This document shows positions 1-8,433 of a stretch of 64,000 nucleotides of DNA, one piece after another. The notes below the pieces were generated by a model that saw only the letters and a list, made by a program, of their open reading frames with translations, was not told the DNA's origin and ran no database searches. This DNA comes from Cronobacter turicensis z3032 (GTDB taxonomy: Bacteria > Pseudomonadota > Gammaproteobacteria > Enterobacterales > Enterobacteriaceae). The stretch covers positions 3,538,074 through 3,602,073 of the forward strand of contig FN543093.2 in NCBI GenBank assembly GCA_000027065.2, given 5' to 3'. The position numbers were made by a program, and so were the translations under genes. The stretch's first letter is position 1, and each line of letters starts with the position of its first letter.

Positions 1-399
1 GAGATCCACGAAACGATCGAAGGCGAAGAAGAAGGCCTGAAAACTAATGTGCACTCTTTCTTTGGCGCCATCTTCCAGATCATGCTGCTGGATATTATCT
101 TCAGCCTGGATTCAGTTATTACCGCAGTCGGTCTCTCCGATCATCTGTTTATTATGATGGCGGCGGTGGTTATCGCCGTGGGTGTGATGATGTTCGCGGC
201 ACGCCCTATCGGCGAGTTTGTCGAGCGACATCCGTCCGTGAAGATGCTGGCGCTCTCTTTCCTGATCCTGGTGGGCTTCACCCTGATGCTGGAGAGCTTC
301 GATATTCACGTGCCGAAAGGCTACATTTACTTCGCGATGTTTTTCTCCATCGCCGTGGAAAGCCTCAATCTGCTGCGCAACAAGAAAAAACCGCTGTAA
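1..399 (+). CDS. ygdQ: TerC-family inner-membrane protein YgdQ, 3' part
   Basis: The reading frame is open from the first base of the window, so the gene is cut at its 5' end and only the last 132 residues are visible. They contain hydrophobic segments (around residues 20-40, 45-65, 80-100 and 107-122) and the acidic FSLDSV motif in a membrane helix that is typical of TerC/UPF0053 proteins. The position directly before ygdR and tas matches the order in Escherichia coli, where ygdQ occupies this place. Such proteins are integral inner-membrane proteins, suspected to take part in metal or ion export; no substrate is established for YgdQ. The GTG at 49 is internal and is not the start. Confidence 0.85.
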   Translation, partial: EIHETIEGEEEGLKTNVHSFFGAIFQIMLLDIIFSLDSVITAVGLSDHLFIMMAAVVIAVGVMMFAARPIGEFVERHPSVKMLALSFLILVGFTLMLESFDIHVPKGYIYFAMFFSIAVESLNLLRNKKKPL

Positions 400-404
400 T
401 ACGG

Positions 405-430
405 ACGCTCCTTCGGGGGCGTTTTTATTT
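405..430 (+). terminator. Rho-independent terminator of ygdQ
   Basis: A six-base-pair stem (CGCTCC/GGGGCG) closes a TTCG tetraloop and is followed by five T. It lies six bases after the ygdQ stop. Confidence 0.8.
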
Positions 431-527
431 ATTCCCCAGTGCTTTTAAGAATTTGCTGCTTTTTCACGCCGCCTCGCTGCTTTTTACTAGACTCTACGTG
501 GACCCCTTCCTGATGAGGCGAAAAACA

Positions 528-746
528 ATGAAAAAATGGGCTGTAGCAATTTCTGCCGTCGGATTGGCCTTCGCGGTTTCAGGCTGTAGCAGTGATTACG
601 TCATGGCGACCAAAGATGGCCGGATGATCCTGACTGAAGGCAAACCGCAGGTCGATGACGAAACCGGGCTGGTCAGCTATCGCGACCCACAGGGTAACGA
701 GATGCAGATTAACCGCGACCAGGTTTCGCAAATCATTGAGCGTTAA
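528..746 (+). CDS. ygdR: Small DUF903 lipoprotein YgdR
   Basis: The 72-residue protein starts with a lipoprotein signal peptide ([15 protein letters not shown], then lipobox VSGC), so Cys20 would be lipidated. The rest is a short SH3-like DUF903 domain with the typical DGRMI and YRDPQGNE segments. This is the family of Escherichia coli YgdI/YgdR, outer-membrane lipoproteins of unknown role. The ATG at 528 was chosen over an upstream in-frame start at 453 because it is preceded by GAGG at 515-518 and begins a perfect signal sequence. It is flanked by its own terminators, so it is probably monocistronic. Confidence 0.9.
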   Translation: MKKWAVAISAVGLAFAVSGCSSDYVMATKDGRMILTEGKPQVDDETGLVSYRDPQGNEMQINRDQVSQIIER

Positions 747-749
747 ATA

Positions 750-785
750 AAAGGTCAGCATCGCGCTGACCTTTTGGTTTTTCTC
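750..785 (+). terminator. Rho-independent terminator of ygdR
   Basis: Inverted repeat AAAGGTCAGC / GCGCTGACCTTT followed by a T-rich tract, starting four bases after the stop of ygdR. Confidence 0.85.
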
Positions 786-881
786 CCTTCCCTCTTTTCC
801 TTTTGTCTCCCCTCTGCCATGTTTATATTCCTTTGTCAGGAATGGCCTGACGCGGACTGAACAACAGAAGGTAGGCCGGCT

Positions 882-1922
882 ATGCATTATCACCGTATCC
901 CTCATAGCTCACTTGAAGTCAGCACGCTGGGGCTGGGAACCATGACCTTTGGTGAACAAAACAGCGAGGCCGACGCCCATGAACAGCTCGATTACGCGGT
1001 AAGCCAGGGCATAAACCTCATTGATGTCGCCGAAATGTATCCCGTCCCGCCGCGCCCCGAAACGCAGGGCCTGACGGAAACCTATGTCGGCAACTGGCTG
1101 AAGAAACGCGCGAACCGCGAGAAGCTGGTGATCGCCTCCAAAGTCAGCGGCCCGAGCCGCAATAGCGACAGCGGAATCCGCCCTAACCAGACGCTGGATC
1201 GTAAAAATATCCGCGACGCGCTCGACGCCAGCCTGAAACGTTTACAGACTGATTATCTCGATCTCTATCAGGTGCACTGGCCGCAGCGCCCGACCAACTG
1301 CTTTGGCAAGCTGGGCTATACCTGGAGCGACAGCGCGCCGGTCGTCACGCTGCTGGAAACCCTGGAAGCGCTGGCGGAATTCCAGCGTGCCGGGAAAATC
1401 CGCTATATCGGCGTCTCGAATGAAACCGCCTTTGGCGTGATGCGCTACCTGCATCTGGCGGATAAACACGATCTGCCGCGCATCGTCACTATCCAGAACC
1501 CGTATAGCTTACTGAACCGTAGCTTTGAAGTAGGTCTGGCCGAAGTGAGCCAGTTTGAGGGCGTGGAGCTGCTCGCCTATTCCGCGCTGGCATTCGGCAC
1601 GCTGACCGGTAAATACCTGAACGGCGCGAAGCCCGCTGGCGCGCGCAATACGCTCTTCAGCCGTTTTACGCGCTACAGCAGCGAGCAGTCGCAAAAAGCG
1701 GTGGCGGCGTATGTCGATGTGGCGAAACGTCACGGGCTCGATCCGGCGCAGATGGCGCTGGCGTTCGTGCGCCAGCAGCAGTTTGTGGCGAGCACGCTGC
1801 TTGGCGCGACAACGATGGAACAGTTGAAAACCAACGTCGAAAGCCTGCATGTGACGCTTAACGAAGACGTGCTGGCGGAGCTGGAAGCGGTGCATCAGGT
1901 CTATACCTACCCGGCGCCGTAA
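882..1922 (+). CDS. tas: NADP(H)-dependent aldo-keto reductase Tas
   Basis: A 346-residue protein, the same length as Escherichia coli Tas, with the aldo-keto reductase TIM-barrel layout. The catalytic tetrad is visible: Asp48, Tyr53, Lys87 and His132 (in DLYQVHW). The GVSNE motif follows around residue 176 and the cofactor-binding C-terminal segment ends in the STLLGATT stretch. Tas is a soluble cytoplasmic oxidoreductase; the E. coli gene was found because it compensates a tyrosine requirement, but the natural substrate is not settled. Position between ygdR and lplT matches E. coli. ATG at 882 is the first start in the frame and aligns with the family N terminus. Confidence 0.93.
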   Translation: MHYHRIPHSSLEVSTLGLGTMTFGEQNSEADAHEQLDYAVSQGINLIDVAEMYPVPPRPETQGLTETYVGNWLKKRANREKLVIASKVSGPSRNSDSGIRPNQTLDRKNIRDALDASLKRLQTDYLDLYQVHWPQRPTNCFGKLGYTWSDSAPVVTLLETLEALAEFQRAGKIRYIGVSNETAFGVMRYLHLADKHDLPRIVTIQNPYSLLNRSFEVGLAEVSQFEGVELLAYSALAFGTLTGKYLNGAKPAGARNTLFSRFTRYSSEQSQKAVAAYVDVAKRHGLDPAQMALAFVRQQQFVASTLLGATTMEQLKTNVESLHVTLNEDVLAELEAVHQVYTYPAP

Positions 1923-1950
1923 GCGCTGCTTCATCATCAGCAGTCGATGT

Positions 1951-1980
1951 AAAAAGACCCGCCGGAGCGGGTCTTTTTTT
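1951..1980. terminator. Bidirectional terminator between tas and lplT
   Basis: AAAAAGACCCGC / GCGGGTCTTTTTTT inverted repeat around CGGA. It has T-tracts on both strands and lies between two convergent genes, so it can stop both tas and the aas-lplT transcript. The last two bases overlap the lplT stop. Confidence 0.9.
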
Positions 1981-3172
1981 ACTGCTTACGTCGCCACAGC
2001 CAGAGCCCGGCGATAGCCAGCGCGAAAATCGCGCCGAAGCCGACGCCAATCCCCACCACCGGCAGCGAGAGTTTCACCGCCAGCGAATAGAGCCCCAGCA
2101 TCAGCAACATCGCGGTATTCTCGCCGAGGTTTTGCACCGCAATCGCATTGCCAGCGCCAACGGAACGCTTACCGCGCTCCTGCAACAGCGCGTTGAGCGG
2201 CACCACGAAGAACCCGCCGAAAAAGCCTATCAGCAGCAGCAACAGATAAGCTGGCAGCGCCGCCTGCTGGAGCGAGAAGAAGATAACCGCGACGCCAATC
2301 AGAATGCCCGCAGGCATACAGCGCGACACGCGCTCCAGCGTCACCAGTTTCGCCGCAGCACCCGCGCCCGCCACTATACCGACCGCCACCATCGCGTTCA
2401 GGTAGGTCGGCGTGGCGTTATCGGTGATGCCGAGCGCTACCGGCACCCACAGCACCAGCAGAAAACGCAGCGTCACGCCCGCGCCCCAGAACATGCTGGT
2501 GCCAACCAGCGAGAAGCGGGTTTCGTCGTTATGCCACAGCGTACGGCAGGCATTAAAGAAGCTGCGCGTCATCGGGCCGAAGCGCCACGACTGACCAGGC
2601 CGCGCGGCGCCCAGTTTCGGGATCAGCAGGTTCGCGCCCACCGCGCCCGCGTAGGCCAACGCACAAACGCCAAGCGCTACGCCCACGTGCCAGTCCGCCA
2701 GCATACCGCCAGCCATGGAGCCAATCAGGATCGCCGCGATCGTCGACGACTCCATCAGGCCGTTCGCTTTCACCAGACGGTCGCCGGTCGTTATCTCGCC
2801 GAGAATGCCGTACTTGGCGGGCGAATACGCCGCCGCGCCAACGCCCACCAGCGTATAACCGGCAAACGGGTTGCCGCCGAAGACGATAAGCACCGCGCCG
2901 AGCAGCTTCAGGCCGTTGGCGACCATCATCACTCGCCCTTTGGAGAAACTGTCCGCCACCTGGCCCACGAACGGCGCCAGCAGGATGTAGGCGCAGACGA
3001 ATACCATCTGCAGCACCGGCTGGCTCCATTCCGGGTAGAGCTGCTGCTTAAGCAGCGCAAGAGTGGCGAACAGCAGCGCATTATCGCCAAACGCCGAGAG
3101 AAACTGCGCGGCGATAACCGCCATCATTCCCCGTGAAAACAGCGATCCGTTCTGGATGTGCGAATCAGGCAT
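1979..3172 (-). CDS. lplT: Lysophospholipid transporter LplT (MFS)
   Basis: A 397-residue major-facilitator protein with about twelve hydrophobic helices, identical in length to Escherichia coli LplT. It flips lysophosphatidylethanolamine across the inner membrane to the cytoplasmic face, where Aas re-acylates it. Its start overlaps the end of aas by 8 bp (3165-3172), the usual translationally coupled aas-lplT pair, transcribed from the aas side. The N terminus ([16 protein letters not shown]) and the FGDNALLFA helix fit the family. Confidence 0.95.
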   Translation of the reverse strand: MPDSHIQNGSLFSRGMMAVIAAQFLSAFGDNALLFATLALLKQQLYPEWSQPVLQMVFVCAYILLAPFVGQVADSFSKGRVMMVANGLKLLGAVLIVFGGNPFAGYTLVGVGAAAYSPAKYGILGEITTGDRLVKANGLMESSTIAAILIGSMAGGMLADWHVGVALGVCALAYAGAVGANLLIPKLGAARPGQSWRFGPMTRSFFNACRTLWHNDETRFSLVGTSMFWGAGVTLRFLLVLWVPVALGITDNATPTYLNAMVAVGIVAGAGAAAKLVTLERVSRCMPAGILIGVAVIFFSLQQAALPAYLLLLLIGFFGGFFVVPLNALLQERGKRSVGAGNAIAVQNLGENTAMLLMLGLYSLAVKLSLPVVGIGVGFGAIFALAIAGLWLWRRKQ

Positions 3173-5324
3173 GGTGGGCCTCTTCTTCGTCGACGATTTT
3201 TTTCAGCGTCACGAAATCCGGCTTGCCGCTGCCCAGTAACGGCAGCTGTTTAAGGAAACGGATATCACGCGGCACGGCCAGCTCCGGAACGCCTTTACTG
3301 CGCGCCTGCTGCGCCAGTTTCTCGCGGTTCAGCTCCGGATCGGTGGTGAAAAGCACCAGCGCTTCGCCTTTCGCGGCATCGTGTTTAATCGCCGTGGCGT
3401 GCATTTTCTCCGGCGAGACCGCCAGCGCCAGGCCTTCGACCATCTCAAGCGACACCATCTCGCCCGCGATTTTGGCAAAGCGTTTGGCGCGCCCCTGGAT
3501 CTGCACAAAGCCTTGCTCGTCGAAAGCGACGATATCGCCCGTGTCATACCAGCCTGGCTCGCTGACGCCCTGCGGGTTTTCCGCCGCCGGCGCTTCCAGC
3601 ACGCCCGGGTTTTCCACGCGCAGATAGCCTTTCATGATGTTCGGGCCTTTCAGCTGCAAACGCCCGCCCTGCTCAATGCCCGGCACTTCCACCAGACGCG
3701 CGTCCATCGCCGGCAGAATACGCCCGACGGTGCCCGGCTTCGCCGCCATCGGCACGTTAATAGACACCACCGGCGCGCATTCGGTCACGCCATAGCCTTC
3801 CAGAATGCGCAGGCCGAATTTATCCTGCCAGATTTGTTTGGTGCTCTCTTGCAGCTTCTCGGCACCGGCTACGACATAGCGCACCAGATGGAAATCGTAC
3901 GGATGCGCGAAGCGTGCATAGTGCCCGAGGAAGGTCGACGTGCCGAAAATCACCGTACAGTTGCGGTCATACACCAGCTCCGGCACCACGCGGTAGTGCA
4001 GCGGGCTTGGGTAGAGGAACACTTCCGCGCCGGTCAGCAGCGGCGTGAACAGCCCAACCGTCAGACCAAAAGAGTGGAACAGCGGCAGCGCCGACATAAA
4101 TTTGTCGTCGGCGGTGAAATCCGCGATGGTGCGGATCTGCTCAACGTTCGCGAGCAGGCTCTTATGGCTGTGCACCACGCCTTTCGGGTTGCCTTCTGAA
4201 CCTGAGGTAAAGAGGATCAGCGCCGCGTCTTCCGGCTGCTGCTCCACCTGCGCCAGGCGCGGCATTAGCAGATGCGCGAAGATCCACGCTTTGTCCTTCG
4301 CCGTGACTTCGCCTTTCAGATCTTCCAGGAAGACCCAGCGCACGGAAGTGATTTGCTCCGGCAGATGCCAGAGCTTGCCTTTATCCAGGAACTGGCGCGA
4401 GGTGAAAATGGTTTTGATCTGCGCGGCCGTAATCGCGCTGGTCAGCCCCTGCACGCCAGCGGTGTAGTTCATCATCGCCGGAATTCGCCCGCGCATAACC
4501 GCGCCGAAAATCACCGCGGCGCTGATGCTGGCGTTCGGTAACATCAGGCCGATGGCCTCGCGCGGCGCGCTGTATTTATCAAGAATGCGCCCCACGAACA
4601 GCGTTTTCATCATCAGGCTGCGGTAGGTGTCCGGCGTGAAGTTGATATCTTCCAGACAATTTTTGCCCTCGCCGTAGCGCTTTTGCGCGTTGATGAGCGC
4701 TTCAAACAGCGTTTCGCGCGGGCGCGCCGCCATGCGCGCTTCCATCATGACCTGATGCAGCATTTCGCCCGCCATTTTGCGGCGGTCGCGCGCTTTCGGC
4801 GCGTCAGGCATCGGGATGCTGGTCGGCGGCAGGATATGAATGGAAATACGGGGGAACACGCGGCGTTTCACCAGCCCCTTCAGGCGGCTGAAAAACGTGA
4901 GCTCCGCGCCTTCGATACGCACCGGGATGACCGTGGCTTGCGATTTCGCCGCCACAAAGCCCGCGCCTTCGTAGATTTTCATCAGCGAGCCGCTGATGGA
5001 GATACGCCCCTCCGGGAAAATCACCACCGGACGCCCCTCGCCGACCAGACGCACCAGCTGTTTAACTGACATCGGCTTGGTCGGGTCGAGTGGTACGAAA
5101 TCGATAAGCGGCTTCAGCGCGCGCATATACCACTGCTGGCTGATAGAGGTGTAGACCGCGAATACCGGGCGGACAGGCAAGAAAAGCGCCATCAGCGCGC
5201 CATCAAGGAACGAAACGTGATTTGGCGTGATCAGAACGCGCTGCTGAGTCAGCGGCCCGGTATCTCCGTATACCTGGATGCGAAAGAGCAAACGGAACAG
5301 CCAACGAAAGAATTTTAAAACCAT
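3165..5324 (-). CDS. aas: Bifunctional 2-acyl-GPE acyltransferase / acyl-ACP synthetase Aas
   Basis: A 719-residue two-domain membrane enzyme, the same length as Escherichia coli Aas. The N-terminal PlsC-type acyltransferase has the H-x4-D motif (His36, Asp41) and a FPEGRIS box near residue 100. The C-terminal AMP-forming acyl-ACP synthetase carries the nucleotide-binding loop [11 protein letters not shown] near residue 375 and the YDTGD motif near residue 590. It re-acylates lysophosphatidylethanolamine delivered by LplT, using a fatty acid activated on acyl carrier protein. First gene of the aas-lplT operon. Confidence 0.96.
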   Translation of the reverse strand: MVLKFFRWLFRLLFRIQVYGDTGPLTQQRVLITPNHVSFLDGALMALFLPVRPVFAVYTSISQQWYMRALKPLIDFVPLDPTKPMSVKQLVRLVGEGRPVVIFPEGRISISGSLMKIYEGAGFVAAKSQATVIPVRIEGAELTFFSRLKGLVKRRVFPRISIHILPPTSIPMPDAPKARDRRKMAGEMLHQVMMEARMAARPRETLFEALINAQKRYGEGKNCLEDINFTPDTYRSLMMKTLFVGRILDKYSAPREAIGLMLPNASISAAVIFGAVMRGRIPAMMNYTAGVQGLTSAITAAQIKTIFTSRQFLDKGKLWHLPEQITSVRWVFLEDLKGEVTAKDKAWIFAHLLMPRLAQVEQQPEDAALILFTSGSEGNPKGVVHSHKSLLANVEQIRTIADFTADDKFMSALPLFHSFGLTVGLFTPLLTGAEVFLYPSPLHYRVVPELVYDRNCTVIFGTSTFLGHYARFAHPYDFHLVRYVVAGAEKLQESTKQIWQDKFGLRILEGYGVTECAPVVSINVPMAAKPGTVGRILPAMDARLVEVPGIEQGGRLQLKGPNIMKGYLRVENPGVLEAPAAENPQGVSEPGWYDTGDIVAFDEQGFVQIQGRAKRFAKIAGEMVSLEMVEGLALAVSPEKMHATAIKHDAAKGEALVLFTTDPELNREKLAQQARSKGVPELAVPRDIRFLKQLPLLGSGKPDFVTLKKIVDEEEAHHA

Positions 5325-5489
5325 ATCAACGCCCTTTGTTTTCCTTTAGCGAGGGTTAAGTATAGTTATCGCAGATTACACGACTCGGCGAAGAGGGGCG
5401 ACAGGAGAAATTGGCAGGCCGGGCGTGATGAATAGATGTGGTGATAAAATTCACGGGCGCAATAGTGTTTGCCGGGCGGAAAAGAGGCA

Positions 5490-5572
5490 AAAAAAAACCT
5501 GCGCATCCGCGCAGGTTGGTGTAAGTGTTGTGATCAGCTAAGACGCTGACTTCACCTATCAATACCTCTGGG
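5490..5572 (-). ncRNA. omrB: OmrA/OmrB-type small regulatory RNA
   Basis: Read on the minus strand, the segment starts CCCAGAGGTATTGATAGGTG and ends with a perfect terminator hairpin (ACCTGCGC / GCGCAGGT) followed by nine U. The 5' end is the highly conserved seed of the OmpR-controlled, Hfq-dependent OmrA and OmrB RNAs of Escherichia coli, and the 3' hairpin is also like theirs. Those two RNAs lie in tandem in the same aas-galR interval; here I find only one copy. Known targets in E. coli include ompT, cirA, fecA, csgD and ompR itself. A TACATT box lies just upstream of the 5' end as a possible -10. The name omrB follows the GGTGAAGTCA that comes after the seed; a generic omrAB label is equally fair. 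Confidence 0.93.
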
Positions 5573-5791
5573 ATCTCAAATGTAGCAACCCGCGAGCGCT
5601 ACCCGCCAGCCAGCAATCGCAACAGCCCTTCGCAAAGTGTAACTAAAGGTTTTATCTGAAATTATTTGGCTTTTTCTCGTTACATCCGCGGGCACGCGCT
5701 CCTTAATTCATTACCTGGCTTTTGTGAGCAAGCGCCCGCTCACCCGGCATGTGGCTTGAAGTGGCTGCGCTTTTCCGTAACACTTACCGTA

Positions 5792-5807
5792 GTGTAAACG
5801 CTTACCC
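5792..5807. promoter_or_regulatory. GalR/GalS-type operator upstream of galR
   Basis: GTGTAAACGCTTACCC closely matches the GalR/GalS operator GTGTAANCGNTTACAC. It ends 13 bases before the galR start, which points to autoregulation. The rest of 5573-5791 holds the divergent promoter region for galR and the Omr sRNA; no other gene is visible there. Confidence 0.8.
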
Positions 5808-5820
5808 CTGAAGGTACTGA

Positions 5821-6837
5821 ATGCCGACTATTAAGGATGTTGCGCGGCTTGCGGGAGTGTCTGTTGCTACAGTCTCCCGCGTTATTAACGACTCCCCCAA
5901 AGCCAGTGACGCCTCCCGCCAGGCGGTGCTGAGCGCCATGGAACAGCTCAACTATCACCCTAACGCCAACGCCCGGGCGCTGGCCCAGCAAACCACGGAA
6001 ACCATAGGCCTGGTGGTGGGCGACGTCTCGGATCCGTTCTTCGGAGCGATGGTGAAAGCGGTCGAACAGGTGGCCTACCACACCGGGAATTTCCTGCTTA
6101 TCGGTAACGGCTACCACAGTGAACAGAAAGAGCGTCAGGCAATTGAGCAACTGATTCGCCACCGCTGCGCGGCGCTGGTGGTGCACGCCAAAACCATTCC
6201 TGACGAAGATCTCATTCCACTGATGAAGCAGATCCCCGGCATGGTATTGATAAACCGTATTCTGCCGGGCTTTGAAGCACGCTGCGTGGCGCTCGACGAC
6301 CGCTACGGCGCCTGGCTTGCCACACGGCATTTGATTCAGCAGGGCCATACGCGCATCGGGTATCTCTGTTCAAATCATGCGATTTCGGATGCCGAGGATC
6401 GTTTACAGGGCTACTACGACGCGCTGCGCGAACATGACTTACCCTGCAACGACCGGCTGGTCGCCTGGGCTGAGCCGGATGAAAGCGGCGGCGAACAGGC
6501 GATGACTGAGCTGCTCGGTCAGGGGAAACAGTTTACCGCCGTGGCCTGTTATAACGATTCGATGGCGGCGGGCGCGATGGGCGTACTGAACGATAACGGC
6601 ATCGCGGTGCCGCAGGAGATTTCGCTGATTGGATTTGATGACGTGCTGGTGTCGCGCTATGTGCGCCCGCGGTTGACGACCATCCGCTACCCGATCGTCA
6701 CCATGGCGACCCAGGCGGCGGAACTCGCGTTAGCGCTGGCGGATAACCTCCCGCCGCCGGAAATTACCAATATCTTTACCCCGACGCTGGTGCGCCGTCA
6801 CTCGGTGGTGGCGCCCGCCGAAACGGATAAATCGTAG
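5821..6837 (+). CDS. galR: Galactose operon repressor GalR
   Basis: A 338-residue LacI-family regulator. The helix-turn-helix at residues 2-45 (MPTIKDVARLAGVSVATVSR) is identical in character to GalR, and the rest is a periplasmic-binding-protein-like sugar domain. It represses galactose transport and catabolism genes and is released by galactose. An AAGG at 5811-5814 supports the ATG at 5821. It is preceded by a GalR-type operator and follows aas and the Omr sRNA as in Escherichia coli. The 3' end overlaps the convergent GNAT gene by 40 bp. Confidence 0.93.
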   Translation: MPTIKDVARLAGVSVATVSRVINDSPKASDASRQAVLSAMEQLNYHPNANARALAQQTTETIGLVVGDVSDPFFGAMVKAVEQVAYHTGNFLLIGNGYHSEQKERQAIEQLIRHRCAALVVHAKTIPDEDLIPLMKQIPGMVLINRILPGFEARCVALDDRYGAWLATRHLIQQGHTRIGYLCSNHAISDAEDRLQGYYDALREHDLPCNDRLVAWAEPDESGGEQAMTELLGQGKQFTAVACYNDSMAAGAMGVLNDNGIAVPQEISLIGFDDVLVSRYVRPRLTTIRYPIVTMATQAAELALALADNLPPPEITNIFTPTLVRRHSVVAPAETDKS

Positions 6838-7274
6838 CGATAGAGATGCACGGTCTGGTCAGGATAGTCCAGACCGTCGCCGATATACGCCCAGCCGAAA
6901 CGCTCGTAGTAATCCCGGCAGGCGGAGTAGAGAAACAGCTCCTGAAAACCGTGCTGGCGCGCGTAGTCCATCACCGCGCGCTGTAACGCTCCGCCAAGCC
7001 CCTTGCCGCGCTGCGCCTCGTCGATATAGAGCGCCGCCAGCCACGGAAAAAGATCCTGACGGCTTATCAAATCACAGCGCCACAGCCCCACGGTGCCGAG
7101 CAGCCGTTCGCCGTCGATCGCCACAAACGTCAGCGGCAGTTGTCCTGCCGTCTGGCTGTGCGTCACAATGCTTGCAAAAAACGCGCGCGGCATTGATGCC
7201 CCGAACGCCTGCCAGAGCCAGTCAGTCACTTGCTCCGCATGCTGCGGGGCCTGATACAACGGCACGATAGTCAT
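6798..7274 (-). CDS. GNAT-family N-acetyltransferase
   Basis: A 158-residue protein with the acetyl-CoA-binding motif A (YIDEAQRGKGLGGAL, around residues 88-102), preceded by beta strands typical of GNAT enzymes and ending in the CRDYYERFGW segment common in the fold. The substrate cannot be told from sequence. It is the last gene of the minus-strand beta-glucoside operon: its ATG overlaps the TGA of the GntR-type regulator by four bases (ATGA). The coupling suggests co-expression, though a role in sugar use is not evident. Its 3' end runs 40 bp into the end of galR on the other strand, with no terminator seen. Confidence 0.85.
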   Translation of the reverse strand: MTIVPLYQAPQHAEQVTDWLWQAFGASMPRAFFASIVTHSQTAGQLPLTFVAIDGERLLGTVGLWRCDLISRQDLFPWLAALYIDEAQRGKGLGGALQRAVMDYARQHGFQELFLYSACRDYYERFGWAYIGDGLDYPDQTVHLYRYDLSVSAGATTE

Positions 7275-8044
7275 TGCAGTTTTCCCTGGAAAATCGGCAC
7301 CGACTCAAACAGATAGCCGTCGAAATCGGGCGCATCGGCATCGGAAAGCTCCATCAGGCTGTTTTTCACATTCTCCAGATGCTGCCACATCGCCTGCCAG
7401 GCGCCCATCACGTCGCGACGGCGCAGCGCCGCGAGGATCGTCTGGTAATCGCCAAGCCATTTAAGGCGATGCGCGCGGGTTTCGATATGGGCGCGCAGTT
7501 GCTGCCAGAGCGGGCTGCTGTCCATGTGATGCCAGATGCTTTCGACCGTCGCCAGCAGCATCTGGTTTTGCGACGCGCCCGCCAGCACCAGATGAAACAG
7601 CTTGTTGTTGTCCTGCGTGGTGTCGTTCATGGCGATAGCGCGCTGTTCCTGCTCCAGTATCCGCCGCAGATTGTCGATATCCGCTTTGGTGGCCATCTTC
7701 GCGGCGAACGCGGCGATGTTGCTCTCCAGCAGTTGCCGCGCCTGAAGCATTTCAAACGGGCCGATATCGCTTGAAAAAAAGCGCTCTTCTTCGGCTTCGT
7801 GCTCTGCCGGAATGCGCATCACATACACCCCGGAGCCCTGGCGAATATCCACCGTGCCCTGCAACTCCAGCATCAGCAGCGCTTCGCGCACAATGGTGCG
7901 GCTGACGCCATATTTCTCGGCGATATTGCGCTCCGGCGGAAGACGGGAGCCGACCGGGTAGTGGCCCTGGATAATTTGCGCGCGCAGATCCTCACCAATC
8001 TCCTGATACTGCTTTTTCTCCGGCGGAACGACTGCCTTCTCCAC
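7271..8044 (-). CDS. GntR-family regulator, UxuR/ExuR-like (FCD domain)
   Basis: A 257-residue regulator with a winged helix-turn-helix at residues 12-75 (RLPPERNIAEKYGVSRTIVREALL) and an all-helical FCD ligand domain. Segments such as GPFEMLQARQLLESNIAAFAA and AMWQHLENVK are close to Escherichia coli UxuR and ExuR, which have the same length. Those respond to hexuronates. Here the gene lies in a beta-glucoside PTS operon, so the inducer may be a phosphorylated sugar or a uronide. The start codon is GTG (8044). UxuR/ExuR sites are of the form TTGGTATACCAA, and such palindromes occur upstream of this operon (11263-11377), which makes this protein their likely reader. Confidence 0.85.
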   Translation of the reverse strand: MEKAVVPPEKKQYQEIGEDLRAQIIQGHYPVGSRLPPERNIAEKYGVSRTIVREALLMLELQGTVDIRQGSGVYVMRIPAEHEAEEERFFSSDIGPFEMLQARQLLESNIAAFAAKMATKADIDNLRRILEQEQRAIAMNDTTQDNNKLFHLVLAGASQNQMLLATVESIWHHMDSSPLWQQLRAHIETRAHRLKWLGDYQTILAALRRRDVMGAWQAMWQHLENVKNSLMELSDADAPDFDGYLFESVPIFQGKLQ

Positions 8045-8105
8045 GTGATCACCTGTGCTCTGAATGGACCCAATTTCGCGTGCCGCAAGGCGGCTTCGCG
8101 GCGCG

Positions 8106-8423
8106 TTAGATTACCAGAGATAACGCCTGATCGAGAACTTTCGCGCCGTTAAGCGTGCCATAAGCGACAGAATCAATGACCGCGATCGGGATCTGGTGCT
8201 CGTCGGTCAATTTTTTATTTTCCGCAAGCTTAAAGCGCACCTGCGGCCCCAGCAGCACCGCCTGAATGTCGCTGCCGTGCTGTTCTAATTCATCGCGCAG
8301 ATTCTGCTCGGGGATGGCGTAGATTTTCAGGTCAAGCCCGCGCTCGACGGCGGTTTTTTCCATTTTCGTGACCACCAGCGATGTAGACATGCCGGCGGAA
8401 CAGCACAGTACGATACGTTTCAT
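8106..8423 (-). CDS. PTS lactose/cellobiose-type EIIB
   Basis: A 105-residue IIB protein. The phosphorylated cysteine is Cys8 in the motif CSAGMSTSLVV, the signature of the lactose/cellobiose (Chb) class. It accepts phosphate from an IIA and passes it to sugar bound by IIC. The ATG at 8423 was chosen over an upstream in-frame ATG because AAGGA precedes it at the right distance. It follows the GH1 gene by 10 bp. No IIA gene of this class is present in the window, so phosphate must come from a IIA encoded elsewhere. Confidence 0.92.
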   Translation of the reverse strand: MKRIVLCCSAGMSTSLVVTKMEKTAVERGLDLKIYAIPEQNLRDELEQHGSDIQAVLLGPQVRFKLAENKKLTDEHQIPIAVIDSVAYGTLNGAKVLDQALSLVI

Positions 8424-8433
8424 CAGCGGTTCC

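Noticed and set aside
2132..3136. Long plus-strand frame (334 codons) opposite lplT
   Set aside because: It is rich in Arg/His/Gln with no domain or ribosome site and lies fully antisense to a clear lplT gene; an effect of high G+C codon bias.
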